A stretch of 64,000 nt of DNA from Punctularia strigosozonata HHB-11173 SS5 (taxonomy: Eukaryota > Basidiomycota > Agaricomycetes > Corticiales > Punctulariaceae): assembly GCF_000264995.1 (NCBI RefSeq), contig NW_006767442.1, positions 1,020,852 to 1,084,851 on the forward strand, read 5' to 3'. This document shows positions 46,898 through 58,726 of the stretch, one piece after another. How positions within the stretch are numbered: the stretch's first letter is position 1; the number at the start of each line of letters is the position of its first letter. The translations under genes and the position numbers were made by a program. The notes under the pieces are model-generated. The model had not been told where the DNA came from, did no database searches, and saw only the letters and a list, made by a program, of their open reading frames with translations.

Positions 46898-49191
46898 ATG
46901 TCCGCTCCTACCCATCTACCTGACCCCGAGACGGGGCTCATGGACCGCGAGGCGCCGCTCGCATCGCCCCCGAGCTCGCGTTCGCATTCGACCTCGGGAG
47001 CGTCGACGCCCACCCTTAATTCGTCCACGCTCAACATCACCCCATTGAAGTCCCCCGCAGAGGAACGTACACTTTCCCTGAAGGATAGCATGCCGCAGAT
47101 GGGGGAAAAGACAGACGAGGTGTCGAAGTCGAAAAAGGAATTTTCTACCGCTGTCATCCCTTCCTCTCCTCGACCAGCCAAGCCACGAATCAAGATCAGC
47201 CGATGGGTTAGGTTCCAACTCTGGTTCAACACCTATCGGTAGGTCATTCGTGTGGGGATTATCCTTATGATGCTAACAACAATGACAGGAAATTCTTTAC
47301 ATTCATCGTCACTTTGAATGGAGTCGGCCTCTTCCTTGCCGCCTTTAACATCTGGGAGTATCCAAGAAGATACACCGGCGCTCTCGTACTGGGCAACCTG
47401 TTGTTTGCGATTCTTATGAGGAACGAGCTCTTCGGACGTGTTTTGTACCTGATCATAAACAAGTGTTTCGCCAAGGTTCGTCGTCATAATATATAGCGAG
47501 GCGACTGCTGACTCCTCCTGCAGTGGACACCATTATGGTGGCGGCTAGGCTGTACCTCTGTGTTGCAACACCTCGGCGGAATTCACTCAGGATGCGCATC
47601 GTCCGGTTTCGCATGGCTCATCTTCCGTGTCGTTCTTATCTTCATCGACCACAAGGCGAGTGGACTATGGCGCGCTCCATGTGCTAGAAACTCTTCTTAC
47701 CGTCTATGCCGTAGGATAACCACGACGCCGTCCTCGTCATGGGGGTCATTACCAACATTGCTGTCGCTGTCAGCATCGCTAGCGCTTTCCCCTGGGTTCG
47801 CAACACGCACCATAAGTAAGGGCTCCGCACCGTGTAACTGTTCTCTGCTAACCTTGAGAACAGCGTGTTCGAGCGCCACCACAGATTCATTGGCTGGTGA
47901 GTTCGAGCCCATATCCGGACACTTCTCCTGGACCGTTGTTAACCCGTACTTTTGATAGGCTCGGCCTTGCCTCAAGTAAGTAGTAGCTTCTCATCCGAAG
48001 CTCCGGCTACTTCGTCGGCGATCGCTCTCGTCGCTGAATCGATGAGATTCCGCTGCGCGTGGCGATACGGCTTCACATGCGCGTGCTGTGCCCGTCCATT
48101 CTTCTCACATTCTGCCCTTGCTCCGGTCGCTCTCTCTCATGCCCGCAGTTGCTGACCGTATCTTTACTCGTGTTTACAGCATGGGTGTTTGTCGTGCTTG
48201 GTGACAGTTACGACCTCGAGAAACACGCATGGAATCCCGATGGCGTGCGGGTCCTGCGCCAGCAAGACTTCTGGTACGCGTTTGGTATGACTGTCTTGTG
48301 AGTTATCGATTAGTTTTTCGTAACGCTTCATTGACTAACAAACGCTCCTTAGCATTCTCATCCCCTGGTGCACCGTTCGGGAAGTCCCCGTCGATGTTGA
48401 ATTGGTACGTCCTGGCCTGAAACCATTGCCAATGCCGGTTAAGCTTTGCCTCTGCCTTCCCAGCCGTCGCCCAAGGTTGCGGTACTGCGCTTCGAACGTG
48501 GGATGCAGCAGGGACTGTTGTCTCGAATTTCCCGCTCATCGATCATGGAGTATCACGCATTCGGCATCGTCTCTGAGGGCGTCCACGCGAAGTATCACTA
48601 CCTGATCTGCGGCGTGCAAGGCGATTTCACCCGGGGCCTCGTAAATAATCCTCCCACCCACATCTGGACCCGACAGCTCAAGGTAACGCCTACTTATATC
48701 TATTCGTGCACATCTTGCCATACTGACCCCTGCTGTTCAGTTCGCTGGGGTTTCTCATACCTCCACTCTATACAAGCGTGGCATCCGAGTGTGCACTGGG
48801 ACGGGCCTCGGTGCCGCCCTGTCCACATGCCTACAGAGCCCCAACTGGTATCTAATCTGGATTGGCTCTGACCAAGAGGTACGAGGTGTCCAGACCGTGC
48901 CATTACCTCCCTCGACTGACCAGCGCCCCGGTTCTCTCCTCACCATAGAAAACCTTCGGACCGACCATTACCGGCCTCATTCGCAACAACCTGGGACCTG
49001 AGCGTGTCTGCCTGTGGGACTCCAAGGCGCGCGGCGGCCGCCCCGATGTCCTGAAGCTTGTCAAAGACGCCTACCGGGACTGGGACGCCGAGGTCGTCTT
49101 CATCACCTCCAACTTCCACGGCAACAAGGAAATCATGGAGGGCTGCAAGGCGGCCGGCATCCCAGCCTTCGGCACCCTCTGGGACTTCTGA
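46898..49191 (+). CDS. TmpA-like multipass membrane protein with ferredoxin-reductase-like C-terminus
   Basis: The cytosolic N-terminus (MSAPTHLPDPETGLMDREAP) is disordered. Membrane helices follow: KFFTFIVTLNGVGLFLAAFN, ALVLGNLLFAILMRNELFG, then HRFIGWLGLAS, STWVFVVLGDSY and FGMTVFILIPWCTV. The paired histidine segments (LQHLGGIHSGCASSGFAW; FERHHRFIGW) are of the kind seen in ferric-reductase-like cores. The C-terminal half, KVAVLRFERGMQQGLLSRIS, SIMEYHAFGIVSEGVHAKYH, CTGTGLGAALSTCLQSPNWY and LWDSKARGGRPDVLKLVKDA, resembles FAD/NAD-binding reductase domains. This architecture fits the TmpA group of fungal membrane proteins, linked in Aspergillus to developmental signalling, and the C-termini of some NRPS-like synthetases. 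About ten introns; one at 47656-47714 has a GC donor (AAG|GCGAGT), and one of about 200 nt lies before STWVFVV. Confidence 0.8.
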
Positions 49192-49578
49192 GGTTAGACG
49201 GGGATACATAACCGGAGAAATCTTGACGACGGATAACAACAACTTGCAATCGCCCATGGGAGCTGTACGGGCCCCAGCCGGGAGGCAGTCATTGGGAACA
49301 CTCGCAGCCTCCAGCATCGCCTGGCAGCGCTAACTTCAGCGGCATATACTACCTTCTTACCTGTAGTGTAGCAAATTCCACACGTGTACGTAGGTACCGG
49401 TGGAGTGTATGCGTCTAGCAATGTATTATTTTCCCTGTTTTCAGTTTGTCCCGTCCGCTCTACTCTGTCGCGTTTTTCCACATCACTGTTGGCTTCAAAG
49501 CAATTGCGTCTTTCCCCGGGAAGGAGCAGTATGAACAAGCGGTAGAAGACATGGTCAATAACTGACGGGCTGAGAGCG
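49192..49578. other. Intergenic region between two plus-strand genes
   Basis: 3' flank of the TmpA-like gene and promoter of REX2. Nothing else is seen. Confidence 0.5.
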
Positions 49579-50849
49579 ATGTTACGGTCCTCATACTTAG
49601 CTCCCCATCGCCCGTTGTGGCTTTCCTGTGCACCGTCTTCGATGCTACGAGCTCTACCTCACTTTGGGCGGCTCCTGTCTGGCTCGAGACTCTTCCACAA
49701 CTCATACGCGGGTATACTACGAAGTGCTGCGCGGAACATGGCGACGTCTTGGGTGCCGAGACCTATGGACTTCAAAGCCGGGCCTATGGTATGGATCGAC
49801 TGCGAGATGACGGGTCTCGATCCGAAGAAGGACAAAATTATGGAGATTGCTGTATGTCGCACTTCCGCCATGCGTCAAAGCAACGTCGGGCATCCTTGAC
49901 GGGCTTGCTAGGTTATAATCACGAATGGTGACCTTCAATTGGTTGACGATGGCGTCGAATACGTGGTGTACGTGGAAAAGGAATCGCTCGACGGGTTAGT
50001 ACTTGTCATGCATTGGTCCATACGACTCCCTCAGCGAGAAAACCTATAGAATGGACGAGTGGTGTACAAATCAGCATGGGAAGGTCAGGTTTTTCGACTG
50101 TGCTGCCACCATGCGAAGAAGGACTGAAGGGCATATGCCAGATAGTCAGGCTTAACACATGCATGTCTAGCCTCTCCACACTCTCGCCAGTGGGTGGCTC
50201 AACAGGTCCTTGAGTACATCAAAAAATGGGTACCGGAACGACGCACGGCCGTCCTAGCTGGGAACTCTGTGCATGCCGACCGGGCCTTTCTCGTCGAAGA
50301 GATGCCTGAAGTTGTGGATTGGCTTCACTACCGGTATGCTCTCTCTCACGATCGTGCAAGGCTTGAGCACTAAGTTTAGCAGCATCGTAGGTCCGTTGCA
50401 TCGTCGAACTTCTCCGACAATGGCTGATTCTTGAGGGGCAGACGTGTCTTCAATAAAGGTAAAAGGGTGCCATTACCTGTCGTACGCGTCTCTGACACTT
50501 ACACAGGAAGTAGTGCGCCGATGGTATCCCAAGGCCGGCTTGACCTATCGATACGCGGCAGCAGATAGTCGGCATCGGTATGAACGTTGATCGTCTATTC
50601 TAATCACCCCCCTGATATCACAAAAATTCAGGGCATTGGATGATATCAAGGGCTCTATAAGAGGTGGTTGCCATTACATCATGGTTATGTTTGCACGCGT
50701 ACTTATTTGAGGAACGTCCAGAGCTACAATGGTATCGCGAGAATGTATTTGTCCCTGCGACTGCCCTCAATTCGCCACCCACCCTATCCACCGCGACGAA
50801 GGTTCTCGAAGAGTTGGACGGGGACGCGCTCAAAGTCCCGCCCAAGTGA
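49579..50849 (+). CDS. REX2: Oligoribonuclease (DEDDh 3'-5' exonuclease, REX2/Orn)
   Basis: Degrades 2-5-nt RNA fragments to mononucleotides, in mitochondria in yeast. The first exon reads MLRSSYLAPHRPLWLSCAPS..., a Ser/Arg/Leu-rich leader typical of mitochondrial targeting, then MATSWVPRPMDFKAG and the Exo I motif MVWIDCEMTGLDPKKDKIME. Later exons give VIITNGDLQLV, MDEWCTNQHGKSGLTHACLA, the Exo II region AVLAGNSVHADRAFLVEEMP, WLHYRIVDVSSIKEVVRRWY and the Exo III helix HRALDDIKGSIRELQWYREN. The DEDDh residues are present. Two micro-exons restore YRIVDVSSIK: 50383-50390 (8 nt, CATCGTAG) and 50442-50458 (17 nt). Three in-frame starts (49579, 49642, 49738) could give forms with and without the leader. 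The gene ends at TGA 50849. Confidence 0.92.
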
Positions 50850-50978
50850 GGACGAATCCGCAACCGCACGGGGAACGACTTTCGTATTTCTTAACTACCA
50901 CTTAGGCCTATGGATTCCTCGTATGCTATCCGGACCCCTCGCTAGGCATTAATGTATCGCTTCTCTAATTGCGCATGC

Positions 50979-52212
50979 CTATTTGAATTCGCCAACCAGA
51001 TCTTTGCCGTGGCCGGTAGTGAGGTAATCCCGAAGGTTCGTTAGCGCCCTAATCTCCATCTTCTTCTGCGAGTCCTGTGTCTCCGTTCCCAAATGCGGGA
51101 GCAGTGTGATGTTTGGGAATTCGAGCAGGCGTGGGTTCACCTCCGGTTCATTCGGGAAGACATCGAGCCCGACGGATGCAAGCTACAACAAAATGAGCGA
51201 CCTCTTCAGACAATCACGCAGATATACTCTCTGAACACACTCACATGGCCGTCTTCCAATGCTCGAATCATCGCCTGTTCGTCGATGACCTTGCCACGCG
51301 CAGTGTTGACGATGACGGATCCCCTCTTCAAGGCCCTGATCTCCTTCTCGCCCACAAGGCCCTCCGTCTGTTTGTTCAACGGCACATGCACGCTCAACAC
51401 GTCCGTCTGCTTGAGGAACTCTTGGATATCGCCCACGTACTCGGCCCACTCCGGGGCTTCCGCGGAGGGCTTGCGGTTATGATATATGACGCGCATCGGG
51501 AATGCATGGCACAATTCCGCAAGGCGTCCGCCAATTCCGCCCATGCCGAGGACGCCGAGTGTACGTCCTGTAAGGTCGTGCGTCGCAGCAGACGAAACCT
51601 CGGATTTCCACTTGCCCGCACGCAAGCTACGCTCGCCTCGCGCGAACTGGCGCAAGGTGGAGATGACGAGGTAGAGAGCAGTTGTCGCCGTTGCGTCGTC
51701 CACGGCTCCCGGAGTATTAGAGACCTTGATACCTGGATATCTATCAAATGCGGTGCTGCCTGAGATACGCAAAGTACTCGTACCCTTCTCTTTGCATGCC
51801 GCAACGTCGATCTGGTCGTACCCGGCTCCATTGTGGGCGATCCATTTCACGCTGGGTGCGAGAGCAGCGATGATTTCCTTGTCAAAAATTCCAATGCGGT
51901 CCGCAGAGACGTTATGCCGGTAAACACCGATAATGCCTTCGTACTTTCCGCCAGGCTGAAAGCCCTTCAAGAAATCTGCTCTGTCGGGCGAATCCATGCG
52001 CTGGACACGATCACATATGGGCATCAGCCTTTAGTAAATTCCGAGAACAGAGACGTACGACAACGTCAGCTAGGCCCTGAAACATATCTTTAGCCTCGGC
52101 ATCCGCCCAGACAAGATCACCTTGACGGCAAGACCAAAAGTCAGATAATTGTTTATGTTAGTCGCTCCTCTAGCACGAGGGACGCACCACAGATCAATAC
52201 CCTGTGTGTCAT
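50979..52212 (-). CDS. D-2-hydroxyacid dehydrogenase (glyoxylate/hydroxypyruvate reductase type)
   Basis: Reduces a 2-oxoacid such as glyoxylate or hydroxypyruvate with NAD(P)H. The spliced protein starts MTHRVLICGDLVWADAEAKD (exon 1, 52188-52212, ends within Gly-9), then PGGKYEGIIGVYRHN, IAALAPSVKWIAHNGAGYDQ, VSNTPGAVDDATATTALYLV, the Rossmann motif TLGVLGMGGIGGRLAELCHA, SVHVPLNKQTEGLV, the catalytic Arg motif VIVNTARGKVIDEQAM, GLDVFPNEPEVNP with the Glu, and the catalytic His in LLPHLGTETQDSQKKMEIRA. All catalytic residues are present. Several introns; the one at 51733-51783 (51 nt) has no stop and keeps frame, so some predictions would retain it. The protein ends GEFK at complement 50979. 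About 350 residues. Confidence 0.92.
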
Positions 52213-52984
52213 GATAAAATATCGGAGAGGTCAAGGGAGTAGGAGACAGGTTGTGTTGATATCCTTGGGACGAGACATCGATGACCAGAGTGACATGGAC
52301 GCTCGGGCCGGAGCCCCGGCTCACCTTAGATCCCCCTGACCCTGGCCTCGAAACCTGGGGGCCAGGCCAATGAACGGATTGCATGTTCTGGCACGCAGGA
52401 CGTGCCCCGTAACATTCGATCGGTTCCCCAAGGGGGTCAGCAGATCCGTGGATTATGGCATACGACGATACCACGCGTTGAGCTGACATATCGAAGATAG
52501 CTGACGGGAAACCTGATCACCGAGTTTGCGCTGTAATGTATATGTTCATTGACCACGAGTGGAACTTGAAGCCGAGCGATAAGCGGAAGACTGAGATTCT
52601 CATATCCAGAACTTCAGAAGATTCATCATGGGTCAGCCGTCCGTCGAAGGTATTGCGGGTCGTCGGTGGTGGCGGTGCGCCCCGCTGACCGTCGACGCTC
52701 AGGGGCTTGCTCATAACACTGATCAGGAAAGTGGAGAGTTGGCCGCTATAGATCTCTCGGCCGGAAGACGACATGAATGGCGGTAATATCGACCGAATAG
52801 GGTCAGGATTGTATGCAGAAGTTCAGGCACTGATCGAGGTTCGCAGAGTCTGTGCACGGCCCCGCGAAACGTTCTCTCAAGAAACGATGGGGTTGCGTCT
52901 CTCAGATAGGGACACTTGTGGTGCACCAGGACTAAACGGAAAACATGCCTATTAGCTCAACAAGGCCGTGTAGATTATCGACGG
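52213..52984. other. Intergenic region, no gene recognised
   Basis: Promoter side of the dehydrogenase gene and 3' side of the decayed permease copy. Short frames only. Confidence 0.5.
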
Positions 52985-54240
52985 CTCACCCGAAGTCTGG
53001 AGTGCCTCCGAGCGTCGCGAAAGCGTCCCGGATATAGTTGGTAGGCATGATGCCTTCAGCGAACCCTCCGTCCCATTGAGTGAGGATCCCTTCAACCAAC
53101 TACATTACAACGTTGTACAGGTTTCGAAGGGATGTTTCGGAAACACCAGAATCGGCGAATATGAGGTTGTCCAGGACGCTCTGGTCTATCAATCTGCATC
53201 ATATATTTGCCAGTTTCTAGTGCGGAAGGTGGACGCACCAGGTCAGGGTCGGTCAGAAGTAGACAGCAAACGCATCACTGTGGAGAAAGAACTCCATAAG
53301 TGTGGCTCCGAACTTGCGGAGGTCCGCACTCACGTATGACACGGTCGAAATCTATCTTACCTGCCTTCGCTGTGCGCGCATGAGCGCTGCCAACGAACCA
53401 CTGCTCTCTTGTGCTGTCGCGCAATGCCGTCCAGTCCCATTCATGATGGCCATCACGTATCAATCGAAAATTTTCCCGAGAAGAAGGCCGCTGTAATATA
53501 CGTCCGATGTGACGGCGTCACACTCGACACCGGATGGTGGAACTAAAGCTGCATTATACGAGGCACTGCTACCGAGGTGCCCCAGCACTCGTGCACGATG
53601 TGAGTGTCCGCCACAACATCCCTTTGAGCGAAGGAGACAACCTATATGCATAGGTCAACGGTCTGAAGGTAGAACTAAGCGCCGGACTTCACCGTTTTGC
53701 GTAGCGCGTTGTTAAGCTCGAAGACATCGGTCCTGTATACCAACCACCGACACCCGGATTCGTGTCCGGCTTTTCGATCTCAAACGCAAGATACCCGCCT
53801 TGAAATCGGCTCCTGCTTCGCGTGGGTCGATCTCGTGTTGCAATGCGACCTGCACCGCGTAGCGAGCGACTGCTATCTCACGGGTTCTCATTCGAACGGG
53901 ATTTGCGCCCGGCAATGAGAAAGTACGCAGACGTGAGATCGAACTTTGACGAAGATGCGGGGGTATATATAGTGCTGGCGGCGCCGATCTCTACATTACA
54001 GGATGTGAACAGCGATTAGTGGCTTGAACGTGCAGTGAGGGTGGACACTCACCAGCTTCTCCTGTGATGAGTTGACACAATTCGCAGCGCGTACAATGCG
54101 CGCCTGGAAAGAGGAGAGAATTCGGGGATGTTGTGTTCTAACAGGTTGAACTCCCGGATCGTCGTGGCCTTCGGCAAGAATTATCAATCCAGGGTCGTCT
54201 GAGTGTATGCAGGAAGCAGAATATACACATCATGCTGATA
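52985..54240 (-). pseudogene. Decayed purine nucleoside permease paralog (copy A)
   Basis: A remnant of the NUP family related to the two copies downstream. Recognisable pieces in order are REFNLLEHNIP, the GEAG intron junction, FDLTSAYFLIAG (in part), VARYAVQVALQHEIDPREAG, VECDAVTSDVYYSGLLLGKI, the DFDRV-like segment near 53350 and GIMPTNYIRDAFATLGGTPDFG at the 3' end (stop near 52985). They lie in different frames with stops and frameshifts between them, and the signal peptide exon is hard to find. It is therefore not expected to make a working protein. Divergence from copies B and C is larger than that between B and C, so the copy is probably old. Confidence 0.85.
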
Positions 54241-55281
54241 GTAAAATATTAAGGCTTCACAATTCTATCCCCGAGTACTTGGGCGCCGCCCCATTCCTCC
54301 AGTGGTCACGAATGCACGAGAGCGCGTAGCACACAATAGATATAGAATTGGCATAGTATCGCACTATCATGGGCGGCGATTGATTATCCGGGTCGAAGAG
54401 CTTCGACAGGAACCAGCGTGATGGTCCGTAACCCTCTGCGACGCACTCTTGGCTTGAATTCCGAAGGTACTGTTTGCGAGGGAAAATGTGTAAATCTTAA
54501 CAGATCATCAGTGGCTGAGCGCCTACCACCTCCCAGGTGGCTGGTGATTGTACTCACCACCGAATCCTACCTGAATATCCGAAGCGTCCGGACGAGAGGT
54601 TGTATAGGTATCATGACATCACTCACTACCGGGCATTGAGTAAGGCATCTGTTGAAGACGTGCGGTTAAGTTTTTCTATGAGCGCTTCACAGACACAAGA
54701 GGAACATTCACAGCTGCAGGGCCCGGAGGACTTGTAAACCAGTGACGACTGAGCAGTGAGATTCGGCAGCCTCCGGTGAAATGTCAATGTCGCGTGCTTC
54801 ATTGAAAAGCTGACAACGTCGAGAGTGTACGACCATGGCGTTCACACACGTACCTGCATCATCACGTTCATAAGTAACAAAGGTGGTCCTGTTCTACTCA
54901 ATTGCGCGGAACGCACGAGGTCGCGTTGCAGGCCTACTCTCCCCCACAAACCACCTCAAATCTGAAAAGGACCAAGACCCAGTCTTCTTCTCGGAAAGCT
55001 TGTATATGGGAAGACTTTCACATGCGTTGAGGTGAGTTGCCGACGCTCATTTTCCTTTGCATATGCTGTTTCTGAATCGTGTAATAAATAGTCTGTGTAG
55101 AATAAATCCTAATCGGCGTCGTTACCGACGTCGATGGCGTCCCAGGATCTGTCGATCCTCAGCGCCTACGGTATCCCAGTCCCCGCCTTCGGAGCGACAC
55201 TCCAGTTGAGGCAGCTGTTTTACCCGGGCTGCAACGACTTCGTTCAGCACGCCGCCTCTGTTATCTATGATGGAGTGGTCC
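54241..55281. other. Intergenic region within the permease cluster
   Basis: No gene recognised. A minus-strand frame at 55122-55304 (LNEVVAARVKQLPQLECRSE) has no known relative and adjoins the 3' end of copy B. Confidence 0.4.
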
Positions 55282-56726
55282 CTACCCGAAGTCGGCTGTG
55301 CCACCTAGCGTCTCGAAGATATCGCCGATGTAGTTCGTAGGCTTGATGCCTTTCTCGAACTCGGACTTCCAGCCAGAAAGGATGCCTTGCACGACCTGGA
55401 CACCAGCTTTGTATATGTTCGCGAGCGCGATGTCGAAGCCACCCGAGTTCGCCGACACCAAATGGAATAAAGGGTCCTCGCCTACGCCGCATAATTCAGC
55501 AAAGGAGTACAACGCAACGCATCTAGCTAAGTAGCGCACCAGGGTACGGCCGGTCGAAATTGGAGATCGTGCGCATGACTGTCGATGTTGTTCAACGATC
55601 ACACACCCAAGGTAAGGGTCGCACGCGCGAAGTCTCACCGATGATGCGGCTGAAATCGACCATTCCTGCCTTAGCGCCGCGCAGGAGCGCTTCCAACGAA
55701 GCATTGTCCTCTTCAGCCGAGGAGCAGTACTTCGCAGTGCCGTTCGTGACCACCGAGGCGTATATAGCGAAATTGCTGCTCAGAATGTTTCCGCTGAAGT
55801 AGACGTCGGACGTCGTGACGTCGCACTCCTGCACGGAGGGTTTCAAGGTCGCTGGCCCAAAGGACGCGTTGGCGGCGTAATTGGCACGGTACGACTCCGC
55901 GATGTCGCTATCCTCCAGGGTTGCGTTCTGAGCAAAGCTGATGGCCTGCATGTTGGTATCAGATCGCGCGAATCGATCTGTAGTTCTTCCAGAACAACCT
56001 TTTGACGGAGAGCATCGTTCACTTCGAAGGCCTCCGTCCCATACCATGCTCCTGGATTGAACATATTCGGTGCGTCTGTGTTGAACGCGAAATAACCAGT
56101 GCTGACATTGCCTCCAAGCTCCCGAGGGTCGATCTCGTACGAAACACCGAGTTGGACGATGTATCTCGCAAATCCGACGCTGCCTGTGGTGGTCACGTCC
56201 GGAGCTCCACCCGAGATGCCTCCGATGAGGAAGTACGTGGACTTCAAATCAAAGATCGGAGATGCAACTAGGAAAGCCACCGTCGTGGCGGCGTTGATCT
56301 CTTCAGAACATACGGAACGTGATCAATTCGCGCGCTTGAGTTGTTGGCTGTGTTGTACGTACCGGCTTCCCCAGTGACAAGCTGGCATATCTCACCGTTC
56401 TTCGTGCAGTGCGCCTGAGGGTATAACGGAGCGAACCCAGGAACGGTGATGTTATGCTCCAGCAGGTTGAACTCCGGAATGCCGTACCAAGCATCTGCTT
56501 CAGGTTGGAACTGCGGTCACGGCGGACGGGTTAGAAACGTCTATATCACAACTCCTCCCAACCCCGGACTCACCATGCTGAAGATGAACACCTTCGGTTT
56601 TATGACATGTCCGGAGTGGCGCTTATCGTTCTGGCCCCGTGCGTCGTGTTCCGCGCTGTCCGGGACTAACATGGCAACGGCGAGTGCCGTCCAGGCCAGG
56701 AGAAACGCACCCAGTCTTGCTATCAT
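55282..56726 (-). CDS. Purine nucleoside permease (NUP family), copy B, intact
   Basis: Member of the NUP family (PF06516), first known as purine nucleoside permease in Candida; the fold is nucleoside-phosphorylase-like. The spliced protein starts MIARLGAFLLAWTALAVAML, a secretion signal, then GHVIKPKVFIFSM, FQPEADAWYGIPEFNLLEHN, ITVPGFAPLYPQAHCTKNGE, ICQLVTGEAEINAATTVAF, STYFLIGGISGGAPDVTTTG, VGFARYIVQLGVSYEIDPRE, WYGTEAFEVNDALRQKAIS, VQECDVTTSDVYFSGNILSS, KYCSSAEEDNASLEALLRGA, VMRTISNFDRPYPGEDPL, VQVVQGILSGWKSEFEKGIK and TNYIGDIFETLGGTADFG. Five introns, all GT...AG. About 410 residues. A TATA box lies 72 bp upstream. This is the only copy of the three that looks whole. Confidence 0.92.
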
Positions 56727-57986
56727 GGCTCGACGCTGGTGAAGTCGGAGGTCTAAAGACGCCGGATGAAGAGCCGTCAACGTCGGTCACCTCGACCTAT
56801 ATACAGCACGGTGCTCCGCGTAATGCAATGTCTTGCCGTGAGACGCGGGATCGTTATTTGAGTTCTTCTCAAAATAAACTCCATTCGCTCCGCTTCTCGT
56901 GTCACCCGTGCGTGAGATGCACTGCATGAGCGCTCTCCGCGTGCGAAGTTGACGGCAGGTCTACTCAGGCTGCAGTGATAAAACGCCAAACGAAACGAAA
57001 ACCACATTTGCATCATTGCAAGCGGCGGGAATTACCATATCGGGTGGATCGCGCACCACAATGGTCCTGTAAAAATTCGTCAAGCCGCGGTCTTCTTTGT
57101 GCATATGGTAAGCAATCCATTTCAAAATGTATTTTTATGAAGACACCGACAAGCCAAGTATAATTGATGTTGTCCAGCTTCCCTTGCCACCCACCGGGAG
57201 CAATCCTCCTTCGACTGTTCCGCGCTTAGGTATGATGCTGCCTTCGATGTTGGCAGAAGATTGCATTTATATTCGGAACTAAGACACAGGGACAGCATCA
57301 TGAGTATGGCGGAGCAGACGAAGCTTCGTAGCATGCGATTGCGTATACCGCGGGTACTACGTCTTCATGCGTAGCACCCGCCCATCAGCGCTGAACATAT
57401 TTTAGCTGGAACCATCAGTCGAGAGTCATCGCGCCTGCCGAGAATCCCCCTTGTTCTGCTCCTTACCCTGCGGTTGCGAGTGATGCTGTGAAAGGACGAT
57501 GGAGTCGGCAGCTCCGTATGGTGCTACATGAACCCCGTGCCCTGCCTCAATCTAAAAGTGGTGATTAGGGATTCAATCAGGTGGGCATCATTACAAGTTA
57601 GTACTGGCATAAAGATGGGGTAGCTAAAAATCATGAATGAGGCCCGCGGGATCCCATGTGCCGCGATATCAGCTCACTAACACTACCAATATTATCGTGT
57701 CGACGCGAAGCTCCGCCAAAGTCAAGAAATATTCTCTTCCCCTCTGACCTACTCATGGTCGTTGTGCTGTTCCCCCGGCTCCGACAGAATACGATATATC
57801 CCATCCGTTTCCTTGTCGAAGATCTCGGAGTCAGATGGAACCATGCCATTTTAGAAACATCATACGACAGCTATCGCAGCTACCTTACGATTGCATATCC
57901 AAGGACACGTGAAATACGATCGGGTTCATACGGAAAAACCGTGGTTGACTTCAGATACATCGAGATGGGCATCTGGTGAAGCGCAG
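56727..57986. other. Intergenic region, promoter of copy B and unassigned sequence
   Basis: Apart from the TATA box no gene or repeat is recognised. It ends at the target-site duplication of the inserted element. Confidence 0.45.
56798..56803 (-). promoter_or_regulatory. TATA box of permease copy B
   Basis: TATATA (GTATATAGG on the minus strand), 72-77 bases upstream of the start codon at 56726. Confidence 0.5.
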
Positions 57987-57993
57987 CCGGCAC

Positions 57994-58060
57994 TATGGTG
58001 CACCGAGTGCACAAAAATACAATTACTAGGAATGGCAGTGATTTTCTAGTAATTCAGGTA
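57994..58060 (+). repeat. Left terminal inverted repeat of the MITE
   Basis: Starts TATGGTGCACCGAGTGCAC; contains the palindrome GGTGCACC and a second GTGCAC, a possible transposase-binding pair. Confidence 0.8.
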
Positions 58061-58659
58061 ATTACCTAGGTTTTATGTCGTATCGGCGATTTCGAAATGG
58101 ATTGCGATTCTCGATCTGTCGTAGCTTCGCATCGCAATTTCAGAAACGAGGTGTAGGGAAAATAACATGTATTTGTGACCATGCCATCCGGAATTGCGAA
58201 GTAATTCCGCAGAGACAAAGTGGTAATCAAGACGATCACAGCCAGTTTATGGAGTTCTATTGTACGATACAAGTAAATTACCATCTACACTGTATCTAAT
58301 TCTTACGCCAAGGATTCTTCTGCACATTCTTGGGGATTGTGACAACAGACTCAAACCTAATGAAGTACACATTGATGAGTTGCATTGTCATGATCAGAAT
58401 GGAGCATCGTTAAGGTCACTTCAATCACTTCGCACAGATCAGTTACAAATGTAGTGGTATCATGTCAATTTCCCACGACCCGTCCAGGCTGGACGGCATC
58501 AGAAACCCCTCTTGTGAACTCGCAAATTCGATTCTAAACGCTGAACTCTGCTACTGACATCGGAAACACTGGACTTCCTTCGGAAATACGATAAAGACTG
58601 GATTCCGAAACCAACATCAACTCGCGATTACGATACCACGAATCAAAATCTCGAAGTTT

Positions 58660-58726
58660 ACCTGAATTGTTAGGAAATCATGGGTATTTACTAGTAATTG
58701 TATTTTTGTGCACTTGGTGCACCATA
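58660..58726 (-). repeat. Right terminal inverted repeat of the MITE
   Basis: On the minus strand starts TATGGTGCACCAAGTGCAC and matches the left end with one difference in the first 35 bases, then about 70 percent over the next 30. Confidence 0.8.

Larger units (their letters stand above)
57994..58726. mobile_element. Non-autonomous terminal-inverted-repeat DNA transposon (MITE-like), 733 bp
   Basis: Both ends start TATGGTGCACC and continue AGTGCACAAAAATACAAT then TACTAG. The first 35 bases differ at one position, and similarity extends to about 65-67 bases (both arms reach AATTCAGGTAA). Flanks carry a 7-bp duplication, CCGGCAC, at 57987-57993 and 58727-58733. The interior is AT-rich compared with the host and has no transposase or long open frame, so it must rely on proteins made elsewhere. 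The superfamily is not certain: a 7-bp (possibly 9-bp, CCGGCACTA) duplication would fit a Mutator-like or hAT-like element better than Tc1 or Harbinger. The clean duplication and well-matched ends suggest a fairly recent insertion. It sits between permease copies B and C. Confidence 0.85.

Noticed and set aside
57656-58300. Short open frames within and next to the MITE
   Set aside because: They are AT-rich, lack transposase motifs and cross the element border.
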